Shown piece by piece: positions 44,073 through 52,883 of a stretch of 64,000 bases of DNA. The notes under the pieces were generated by a model. It saw nothing but the letters and a program-made list of their open reading frames with translations. It was not told the origin of the DNA and searched no databases. Location of the stretch: positions 1 to 64,000 of the forward strand of contig JAURVB010006679.1 in NCBI GenBank assembly GCA_033002965.1, given 5' to 3'. This DNA comes from Piper betle (Eukaryota; Streptophyta; Magnoliopsida; Piperales; Piperaceae). Each line of letters starts with the position of its first letter. Position 1 is the first letter of the stretch. The position numbers and the translations under genes were made by a program.

Positions 44073-45471
44073 AGGAGCATCAAGCAATGCAGTCACCGAG
44101 CTTGGTCACATGGATCATGAGTGGAAAGTGAAGACTAAGAATGGAAGTGAAAATCCAAGATATACACCTCGAGAGTCTCGACAACAGCGTGAATGGAGGA
44201 ATATTAAAGATTACACCTTCAACACTGGAGATACTGAGAGATGGTTTGACGTGTTGAAGAGCAAAGGAAAGATCACACCATGGACTCCAAAAAATTTGCC
44301 AAAGCCAGAAGATGAAAAGAACGAAAATTTTTGTCGATTTCACCAGAGGTTAGGTCATTCTACGGTGAAATGTCGAGACATGATGGAGAAGATCCAAGAG
44401 TTACTTGACAAAGGTGATATAAAGTACAAAACTTCAACTGCCAATGTGATGACAATGAGCCACTCATCTTCACTAATGAAGTCTCAAAAGAGAATGGAAA
44501 AGCTAGATGAAGGAAGGAAAAATGAGAAAATGGATGCCCCGATGGTTAAGGTCAACGACATGGAAATGCCACCTGTTTCCACTAAAGAAGTGAAGAAAGG
44601 GTTCCCTACATCTCCAATGATGCATGAGTTTGAAGTTCAAACTGATCAAAAAATAAGACTTTGCGAAGGAAAGGAGCTCGATAAAGAAAAGATAGAAGAT
44701 CAGCTTGTTGTTCAAACAACTTCGACTCAAGAAGAAGTTAAATTGAAGGATTCAATGCAATATGGAAAAACAAAACTTCGCCTGATTTGCAGTTACGGTG
44801 GAAAGATAGCGATCCAAGGAAGGAAGAGACATTACATTGGAGGAAACACACGACTTGTTATAGTGGATCGTGATTGTTCTTATTCAAGTCTTGTTACTCG
44901 AATCAAGAGTACATTTTCTACTAGCAGCCCTTTCATGATCAAGTGTCAGCTACCAGGTGAAAGCTTGAAGTACCCTATCACAATTGCTAGCAATGAAGAC
45001 TTGACAAATATAATCGAAGAGCAAGAGGAGTTCAACACAAACACAAGATCAACTTCTCGCCTTCATTTCTTTGTATTACCGAAGAAATCAAGATCACCAT
45101 CCAACTCGACATTGGACAAGAAGTTGGGGGCGTCAATCGAAATTACTACTCCTAAAAGGTTTAAAAGAGAAGCCAACAGCTCAACAAATAGTACGAGGCA
45201 TCACAAAAGAACAAGGTCTCCTCCATATCATAGAAGGAAAAGAAGACATCATGAGATCTTCTCGCTAGAGAAGCTAGATGCTAAGAAAGAGAAGTCACAG
45301 CTGAGAGTAGAAACGAAATTGTCATTCCCCCATTGCTACCCAAATCTAAAAAGTAAAAGGAAAGAAATATGGATTTGGAGACCACGGTTGTCGAGCAAAG
45401 AAGTCACTCTCCTAAATCAAAATAATGGGCAGTTATCACACAGTGACCCAGAAGGGGTCATCCTAGCTTGA
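44032..45471 (+). CDS. Gag C-terminal region fused to a captured PB1 domain
   Basis: An open frame of 479 residues with three parts. Residues about 10-135 continue gag, with a zinc-knuckle-like FCRFHQRLGHSTVKC (Cys-x2-His-x4-His-x4-Cys) then EKIQELLDKGDIKY, as in Tat-type gag proteins. Residues 136-245 are a charged linker. Residues about 247-350 (44770-45081) read as a plant PB1 domain: KLRLICSYGGKI, then YIGGNTRLVIVDR, SSLVTRIK, IKCQLPGESLKYPI, SNEDLTNIIEE and a last strand LHFFVLP. The first Lys and part of the acidic loop (SNEDL) are kept. PB1 domains join head to tail in kinases and transcription factors. The C-terminus is very basic and Arg/Ser-rich (RHHKRTRSPPYHRRKRRHH). No protease, reverse transcriptase, RNase H or integrase follows before the polypurine tract, so the element depends on others. 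The ATG is probably not the real start; translation likely enters from gag. Confidence 0.8.
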   Translation: MRNSTEFLASTKNKGASSNAVTELGHMDHEWKVKTKNGSENPRYTPRESRQQREWRNIKDYTFNTGDTERWFDVLKSKGKITPWTPKNLPKPEDEKNENFCRFHQRLGHSTVKCRDMMEKIQELLDKGDIKYKTSTANVMTMSHSSSLMKSQKRMEKLDEGRKNEKMDAPMVKVNDMEMPPVSTKEVKKGFPTSPMMHEFEVQTDQKIRLCEGKELDKEKIEDQLVVQTTSTQEEVKLKDSMQYGKTKLRLICSYGGKIAIQGRKRHYIGGNTRLVIVDRDCSYSSLVTRIKSTFSTSSPFMIKCQLPGESLKYPITIASNEDLTNIIEEQEEFNTNTRSTSRLHFFVLPKKSRSPSNSTLDKKLGASIEITTPKRFKREANSSTNSTRHHKRTRSPPYHRRKRRHHEIFSLEKLDAKKEKSQLRVETKLSFPHCYPNLKSKRKEIWIWRPRLSSKEVTLLNQNNGQLSHSDPEGVILA

Positions 45472-45605
45472 GAGCAAAATATTATTCTTCGAAAAAAAAA
45501 CGAAAAAAGGAGAAAATGCAAAAAAAAAAGAAAAAAGAAAAAAGCAAACTATATTTTTTGCCGATTCTTCTTTCCAAGTTTGCGAAAAATCGGCAAGGGG
45601 GCTAA
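45472..45605 (+). other. 3' untranslated stretch with hairpin and polypurine tract
   Basis: A long A-rich run follows the stop. TTGCCGATT (45558-45566) and AATCGGCAA (45588-45596) form a perfect 9-bp stem around a 21-base loop. The second arm runs straight into AAGGGGG (45595-45601), the likely polypurine tract that primes plus-strand synthesis. CTAA separates it from the right LTR. Confidence 0.7.
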
Positions 45606-45834
45606 TGTTTGTACATATTTATCCGAAAAATATTTATATTTATCCGGTTATGTGGATAATATTTATCCAATTATGTGACAATACTCAGCCACTTACGTGG
45701 ATGACTTCCTGCATATTACAAGAGAATTGGTCATACGGTTCCAAAACTGCCGGAGAAAGAATTGCCAGAGGAAGAGGTAGACATTGTTCTACAGCCGTTG
45801 GAGGAAATCTCTCACTCAGGAGTTATCCCAATTC

Positions 45835-45842
45835 TATAAAAG
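45835..45842 (+). promoter_or_regulatory. TATA box in the right LTR
   Basis: TATAAAAG lies 230 bp into the LTR, a usual place for the U3/R boundary promoter. In this orientation a surviving promoter would drive transcription toward 48 kb, out of the element. Confidence 0.6.
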
Positions 45843-46831
45843 CCGGGTGTTATTGCTGAAGCAAGAGGGGCTCGTACGATAAAGAAAAAACTTTTACAGA
45901 GAAAGAAGAAAAGAAGACAGAGCAGGGAAGGAGCCCCTCGCTGGAGATCATCTCCTGACCGTCTCACCATGCGACCCTGTCTCACTAACCAATACATGGC
46001 TTGAAGTACCCTGCCGTCTGCTATTGACTCATCATAGATGAGATCATCAAGAGTTGCCCTATCACCACGCTGCAGCCAATCTACCCAAAGGTTGGTTTTT
46101 CTATTTTGCAGAAAAGAAGCAAGGAATGGAGAAGATTGCCTTTCCCCGTCATGCATGCCTATGACGTCTCCACCCATGAATCCTGATTGCTGCGCCTGCC
46201 AATTGCTGTGAAGCCTTGTTGTTGTTGCTGCTGCGAAGCCTCGTTGCTGTCCGTGAGGGAGCCGAAGAAAGGTTCTGTTGCTCGCCAAAGTTTTGCCACT
46301 GGGTCATCGTGACGAAGAAGAAAGGTGGAGCTTTGAAGCAGTGTCCCTGGAATCCAGATCCTTGCCGCCTTAAAGGTAGAGTCGCTGCCAAGTGCCGTTG
46401 CTGCTACCTACAGAGCAGCCTGGTCAACGCCGCCAAGGAGTCCTCTTGGAGTCACGTTCCTAACTTGCTGCCTTGCTATTAAAGTCTGGCTTCCTCGGCT
46501 ACCACCGTGAAAAGAGAATGAAGTGTTGCTGCTGGAGTACATTGAAGCCTTGCCAGTTGATGTTTGCCCTTGCTAGGAAGTTCTGAGCCGCAAAATATCA
46601 GAGCCCACCGGAGCCCTGTACCATTCCCGCCGACAACGAAGAACAGGATAGCATCTTTGTTTTGCAGGTTCGGCGTCCAATTTTCCGGCGACTTTTCCGG
46701 ACAACCTCGACCTTATTGTATCAGTACAAGACCATCTGCTTGGAGCTCAGAGTGCCCCCGACACAGCACCCCCAAGAATTTCCGCCGGAGACTCCTGCCG
46801 TCGCCGGAATTCTGCCAGCAAGCTGCCGATT

Positions 46832-47405
46832 GGAAAAGACTAGAAGAACAGAGTAGCGAAGGTCTGATTTCGCTAATTTTTTCCGACCAATACCGGTCGT
46901 TCCTAGTGTCATCATGAGGTTCAAATGTGAAGATGGAGAAGTGATCTACAAACCCAAACTGAGTTTCGCCAGAGATCGTCGCTATAGTCGCCGAGAAAAA
47001 TCGGGAAGCGAGGAAGTTGCTGGCTGGAAAAGCAGAAAACAGAGCAGCGAAGGTCTGATTTCACTAATTTTTTCCGACCAACACCGGTCGTTCCCAGTGT
47101 CGCCGTGAGGTGAAACGTGAAGACGGAGGAGTGGTCTAGAAACCCAAAGTGAGTTTCGCCAAAGATCGTCGCTGTAGCCGCCCGGAAAAATCGGGAAGCG
47201 AGGAAGTTGCTGGCTGGAAAGGTCAGAAAACAGAGTAGCGAAGGTCAGTCTCGGATTTCTGTCGTGATTTTTTCTTACCAGCGCCGGTCATTCCCAGCCC
47301 TTCCGTTGTGATCAAGTGAAGATGATGGAATGATATAGAAACCCAAACGGAGATCCACCGGATTTCATCGCCTAGGTCGCCGGAAAAAATTGAGAAGTGA
47401 CCGAT
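46832..47405 (+). repeat. Tandem repeats of about 190 bp within the right LTR
   Basis: Units begin GGAAA(A)..AGAA(A/G)ACAGAG at 46832, 47026 and 47216 (periods 194 and 190 bp). Shared blocks are CGAAGGTCTGATTTC, TTTTTTCCGACCAA, ACCGGTCGTTCC and GGGAAGCGAGGAAGTTGCTGGCT. The third unit degrades after about 100 bp. Confidence 0.85.
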
Positions 47406-48195
47406 CGGAGCAGCATAGCACAAAAGTGCAGAAAAGTGTCCAACTTTCCGGCCTCTGACCGACCGACCGGAGCCACCACCGACAGTTGAACCACCGTCAA
47501 AAGACCCATCAGCGTTCTGTGATCTACAGTTCTGGGCAATCTCTGCCACCTTCAGCTGCCAGAAAAGCTGCCGCCGGAGCCACCAAAACCACCATTGCAC
47601 CGCTGCTGCAGCCGGTGCCCATTTACTGCTGATCGCAGCCGCTCTTGTCATGTCCGAGACCAAATCCTTCTCCCCAGTCCATGTTCGCAAAGCCAGACCG
47701 TGACCAGTTATGACAACCACGACCCGGATTGGAGCTGGTATACTGTACACCACCTGTAGACTGGCGCACGCAGAAAGAAAGGAAGCCAACGTACGCCATC
47801 CGGTCCGATCCAGCATTTGTTTGGTTTGAACCAACCCGGAATAGCCTAGTTTAGCCTATCAACACTCTAGAAATAATTTGAAGGCCTTCTAGACTGATCA
47901 GGGAAAATTTATCTAAAGGTAGCAAAAATTCACTAGTTTTGTGTAACTTGTAAAAATCAAAGGAGAAATAGTGGATTGTGAGTACTAATCTCACCGTGGA
48001 CTGACTTAGGGAGCCAAGTTGAACCCTAAGGAACCACATAAAAAATTTCCTACGTGTCATTTTACTATTTGTAACATTTTCTATTTCCATCACACTATCT
48101 CTTTGCGCGGCAAGGGCGCCTCGGTCCCACCGAACCTTTAAACCCGAATCACAAAAGAACAAATTTGAGGGAGCGGATGATCCCGCACCCAAACA

Positions 48196-48545
48196 TTAAT
48201 AGATTTTGATAATAATATGAGGACCACATAAAGTTAGAATAAAAAAACCAGCATTTTTCACTTGATCCGAGCATGTATCACCATCGATAATATAATCCAA
48301 AATATTAATACTTTAAAACAAAATTATTATACATGAATCATAGTGATAAGTTCTCTTTAGTCAAACATTACCTTCCATATATTACAATACAAAGTACCTT
48401 AAGAAGCCTTCAATGTAGTTTAAACTTTATGAATAAGCCGTCAATGGTTATTTGGGTTCAAACACATATATATTATATATATGTACAAACAAATAGAAGA
48501 GTTTTAACATATAGCATGATATACACATAGCATTACATATCAAGC
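48196..48545. other. AT-rich link, probable 3' end of the copia element
   Basis: It lies downstream (in minus-strand sense) of the RNase H coding end. No LTR with recognisable ends was found. Confidence 0.35.
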
Positions 48546-48990
48546 TTAAAATTTAACAAGTGCCATATGGGCTACATGATCCTTGAACACCTTTGGTGGC
48601 ATGCCTTTTGTCAAAGGAATAACAACCATCAATTCAGCATTAATATGTTCAATGAGCACATCATTCGCTTTAATGCATTTTCTAATGGCTAAATATTTAA
48701 TGTTGTTGTGTTTGCTTCGACTTCTATTTTTTATATTTTTAACAAACACAGCCACTGAATTATCACAATACATCTTCAATGACCTTGAACAACTCAAAGT
48801 CTAGATATGAAACTCTTCAATCATATAGCGTGTAATGTAGCCCCAAAACACGAAATGAACTCGGTTTCCATAGTAGGAGTTGCAACTAAAAAAGCACGTC
48901 TCTATGATACAACCTCGTTAGCAAGCATGAAGATGTATTTATATGTGGATTTACATGAATCAGTGCAACCAACATAATCCAAATTTGAGT
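48546..48990 (-). pseudogene. Ty1/copia RNase H region, decayed
   Basis: Minus-strand peptides in order: YSNLDYVGCTDSCKS (48940-48990), IFMLANEVVS, TMETEFISCFGAT, then MYCDNSVAVFVKNIKNRSRSKHNNIKYLAIR, SIEHI-like IEHINAELMV and PLTKGMPPKVFKDHV. This is the usual C-terminal RNase H of copia pol, including the CDN and TKG motifs. At least two in-frame stops and a frame change near 48800 prevent translation. Confidence 0.85.
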
Positions 48991-49101
48991 ATTCAATGAC
49001 CTCCAAATCAGAAGATCTTTGGTTCCTTAAATGTGCCTCGTAACTTTCTTTCCAACTCTCTAATGTTCAATTGGAGTATTAGTTTGATATGTTTCCAACA
49101 A

Positions 49102-49990
49102 TCAAATAGCAAACGCAATTTCTTGTTTTGTATAGACTTGTACATACATTAGGCTTCTAGCAACCGAGGCATATAGAGTGTTTTTCATTTGTTCCCTGTC
49201 ATGATCATTTTTCAAACATTGATTCAAATTGAAATTGTCTCCTTTTGTTATTGGAGTTACTGAAGGTGTACAATTACTTATTTGAAATATCTCATGAACC
49301 TTATTGATATAGGGTTTTTGAGATAAACCCAAGATACCTTGAGATATATCTCTATGAATCTTATTGACAATAATGTAAGACACTTCACCCATATCCCTTA
49401 TATCAAAATGTTTTAGAGAGAAACTTTTTCACTTCATGTAACAATCTCATATTATTAATTCCAGGTAATATATCATCAACATATAGGACCAGAAATATGG
49501 TCCAATTCCCGCTAACCTTTTGGTATATACATTAATCCTTAATGTTCTCAAAAAAATAAATGAAGATATTACATTATGGAATTTCAAATTCCACTGATAC
49601 AAGACTTATTTCAGTTCATATAATGATTTCTTTAGCTTACAAACAAGATGCTTCCATTGAGGAAAGTTGTTTTCACATCCTTTTGATGTGATTCAAGATT
49701 GAAATGGAGCTACTAATGTCACGATAGTATGATAGGAGTTTTTGTTTGAAAAAGGAGAAAAAGTCTCTCGATAATTGATTCCTTCCTTTCACATGAATCA
49801 TTTAACCACAAGTATTACTTTATAGCATTCAATGTTGCCTAATAAATCTTTTTTAGTTAAGAAAACTCAGTTACAACCAATATCCTTCACCCCATTTGCA
49901 ACCATAGAATCCATCTCAACTTTCATTATGTCCTACAATAATTTTAAATTATTATTATCCATCACTTGTGAAAATGTATAAGAGTTACTT
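49102..49990 (-). pseudogene. Ty1/copia reverse transcriptase region, decayed
   Basis: The 49102-49392 frame holds LGLSQKPYINKV, then KNTLYASVARSLMYVQVYTKQEIAFAI, the C-terminal end of copia reverse transcriptase. Reading further along the minus strand gives CMLMIYYL (the YVDD region, damaged), LKKSLYELKQVLYQWN and, near 49900-49790, DIGCNxVF and KEGINYRETFSP. Several stops and shifts are present, so no enzyme is made. Confidence 0.8.
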
Positions 49991-50500
49991 TTTTCTCCAA
50001 TATTATAGTCAATTGCTTGTAGTAAACAACAAAATCACTAGGTATTGTTATTTTTCTCACTGTAGTTGATCTACTTAATGATTTATCAACATTTTCTGTG
50101 GAGGAGGTTAATTAACTGGTTGCTTAACAACTTGAAGTTATTGATTTTCATCATGAGTAACTTGTTTTACTAGAGCATCTCTAGCCTGACGTGGCTCTCC
50201 ATTGACTATTTGTTCAGCATTACCTAATTAGAATGTATGTAAGTGATAAATAGTATTCTGCTTTCCAATCTTAGAAAACTTTCAATATAATCATCATCGA
50301 AAACTAGCTTTCAATGTAGATCACTCCCACTAATCAAGTCACTTTCAAGAAATTTAGTATTTCTCGATTCCACAATTGTAGTGATATTCAATGGATAATA
50401 AAATCTATACCCTTGTACCTATTGACATAACTAATAAAATACCACTAATAGTCCTTCGGTCTAACTTACTCTCTTGACCACTTTAACCTCGATGGAACAA

Positions 50501-51717
50501 TGTTAAGTGTTTGAAATATATAATATTTCCCCATGTTTTTAATATGATTTTTTACTTCTCGGGTATAAACATTATTAATTTAGTGATATTTTTCATTATA
50601 TTCTAGTTAATTAATATTTTATTAGATATGCTTAATTTTGGTGTTTCAAATGCAGAAAAAGATGAATAAATTAAGCTTTGGATTTGATTGGTCATGACAC
50701 TTGGCCCTACCCAATGGCCACAATTCATGGTGTTCAATGGAGTCGAACAGTTGGAAACTTAAAGGGACATTATAATTAATTAGATTACGTCGATTTGTGA
50801 ACACCCTCTTCGAATTTTTGTATCTCCACTTCTATATAAAGGGGTGGTCATTTGTTGGTATCATATCTCATCTCTTGGCTTCAGAGTGTAGTGAAAGTAG
50901 TAGTTTTAGTTTTGTAATTTCTTTCTTTTCATAATAAAAATTAGTTTCTTTTTATATTGTTTTCTATTTTTATTATGAAGTAGTCTTTATATTTCGTTCA
51001 AAAGAAGAATAGAACTTAACAAGATTTAATTGAATTTATTTCAAACTCTTAAAAGAAGAATAGAACTTAACAAGATTTAATTGAATTTATTTCAAACTCT
51101 ACTCTTTATTCATTCAGATTGTTTGAATTATCATGTTCTTAATGCTAAGAATAGATTGATCACCTATTTCTTAGATTATTAGGTTTAATTAGATTTAGGA
51201 AGAAATTAATTAGATTAATCATTGATAATTCATCATACGACAAGTCTTTTGACTTGTTTGTCGTTGTGGTCAGAAGATACACAACACCGTATGCATTGTA
51301 AGGCAATTTTTAATGCATTATTTTGTTGATTAATCAATTATCACCGGGAGGTAGAAATTGAGGCAAAATAATAGAAGCATGAAGGATTGGGAGCCACCAT
51401 GTCATATAATTATCCTAGATCGACAATCCGAGGGAATAAAAGATAAGAGTAAGATTTGATGAAAATTAAATTCATGTTAAGGGAAATTCGACTCTAGAAT
51501 GAGGTTTATAAGTTTGACTTCGCTTTTAATTTAAAGTTATTACTTAGATTTAGTTAAGTTAGTTATTTTTGTCTTGTTCTTAACTTTATTTTCTTTAATT
51601 AATTTAAGGAAATTCATCTCTTTGTGGGAACGATACTCGAATTTATCATCATACTACTTGTTTCGACCGTGTATACTTGCATGTTATTGAAAATAGTTTA
51701 TTGAAAATAGTCTAACA
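50501..51717 (+). mobile_element. Solo LTR, 1.2 kb, TSD AACAA
   Basis: It starts TGTTAAGTGTTT and ends GTCTAACA, flanked by AACAA at 50496-50500 and 51718-51722. Length is 1217 bp. TATATAAAGG at 50833-50842 is a likely promoter. The 3' end has GGGAACGATACTCG and GACCGTGTATACTTGC, phrases common at the end of plant Ty3/gypsy LTRs. A 48-bp exact direct repeat of AAAAGAAGAATAGAACTTAA... lies at about 51000-51095. A second copy in reverse is at 54438. Confidence 0.9.
50833..50842 (+). promoter_or_regulatory. TATA box in the 1.2-kb solo LTR
   Basis: TATATAAAGG is in a CTTC...GGGG context. The reverse copy keeps TATAAAGG as CCTTTATA at 55221-55228, which fixes the orientation of both. Confidence 0.6.
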
Positions 51718-52039
51718 AACAACCCCAGATATGCATATATATTTCAGACGTGGTTTCCAACCTTAATAACTTAAATGGCATTTTAGAAACAGCCTTAGTA
51801 GGAACCCGATTTAATATATACATTTTAGTTTTGACAGCTTTCTCCACAACGAATGAGGAAGTTTGGAGTTACTAAACATACTCTTCACCATATCCAATAG
51901 AGTTCTATTTTTTCATTTTGCTGCACCATTTTGATCTAATGAGCCGCACATGGTATATGATGAAATAATATCATTCGCTTGAAGAAACTTTGCAAATAGA
52001 CCAGGTTCTTGTCCACCATCAGTCTACCTACTATAAAAT

Positions 52040-52480
52040 TTTCAACTCCCAATCAAATCTCATGATTTAAATTTGTTTATCACATTATTTCTCTACTTCC
52101 GCTTGAAAAACTTTAAAAGCATTCAATGCTTCGTACTTATTATTAAACATGTATAGATCTATATATCGTGAATAGTCGTCGATAAATGAGATGAAGTATT
52201 TTTTACCATAGAAATCCATATCAATATAACATATATCTGTATAAATAATTTCTAATATCTCATAACTCCTCCAAACACCCTTCTTAGACATAATGGTATG
52301 GTTTCCTTTAGTGCAGTCCACACTAGTATCAAAATCCCAAAAATCAAAAGTTTCAAGAATTCCATCATTTATAAGTCTTTTGATTCTTTTGTTTCAGATA
52401 TGCCCCAAAAGTGCAAATCTTGAAATTGATATATTTAAGTTTTTGGAAATGTTTGGAATCATAAAAAGGCCTTTTCTAGA
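52040..52480 (-). pseudogene. Ty1/copia integrase region, decayed
   Basis: On the minus strand: RFALLGHI (relic of the HxxxGHI zinc-binding start), KRLINDGIL, CTKGNHTIMSKKG (the CxxC part), then ILEIIYTDICYI and KYFISFIDDYSRYIDLYMFNNKYEALNAFKVFQAEVEK. The last holds the first two catalytic Asp positions (TDI and DDYSR). A stop lies after GHI and another after EVEK. It belongs to the same element as the reverse transcriptase at 49.1-50.0 kb; the 1.2-kb LTR between them is a later insertion. Gag and the left LTR were not found. Confidence 0.85.
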
Positions 52481-52725
52481 TTAAGTACAAAGTCAAAATT
52501 TAAAACAAGTCTACATGTCCCAACAGCTTCTACATGTGAACGCATCCCGTTGCCAAAATAAATGCCTTGTTCACTTTTAGTCAGTTTTCTTTAGTTTAAG
52601 AAACCCTACACGATATTCGAAACAAAGATTATAGAACCAAAATCAATCCACTAAATGTTTCGTCAAATATCAACTATATTATATTCATAACAAGCAAATT
52701 AGATGAGATTATGTTTTGTAACACC

Positions 52726-52883
52726 CCAATTCGGCTAGAAGGGACAGACCGGATCATGATATTATAATGTGGAAGTTACTCATTGGGCTATTGTGTATAG
52801 ACTTTACGGAAGCGGATCTCAACCTCCGTGGAGGCTTAAGATGGACACCAAACTTGGTGCTCATAGAATGCATGCAGAGTTCG
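52726..52883 (+). mobile_element. Fragment starting TGTAACACCCC, cut by the next insertion
   Basis: TGTAACACCCCAATTCGGC marks an LTR-type end. The fragment runs 158 bp and stops at 52884, where another element with the same kind of end begins. Its remainder was not located. Confidence 0.5.

Larger units (their letters stand above)
45606..48195 (+). mobile_element. Right LTR of the gag-PB1 element (complete, 2.6 kb)
   Basis: It starts TGTTTGTACA and ends ACCCAAACA, so its ends are the inverted repeat TGTTTG...CAAACA. Length is 2590 bp. TATAAAAG at 45835-45842 is a likely promoter. The 3' 220 bp match the left LTR end (GGGATTCAAG/GGGAGCCAAG, CGAATCACGAAAGAAC/CGAATCACAAAAGAAC). The base content is GC-richer than the spacer. 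The target duplication cannot be verified because the left LTR is truncated; the bases after the right end are TTAAT. Confidence 0.85.
49991..52039 (-). pseudogene. Middle of the Ty1/copia element, interrupted
   Basis: The linker between integrase and reverse transcriptase, badly decayed, split at 50500/50501 by the solo LTR. The parts 50000-50500 and 51723-52039 have the composition and codon-like phrasing of copia pol in reverse, but no motif is clear. Confidence 0.5.
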
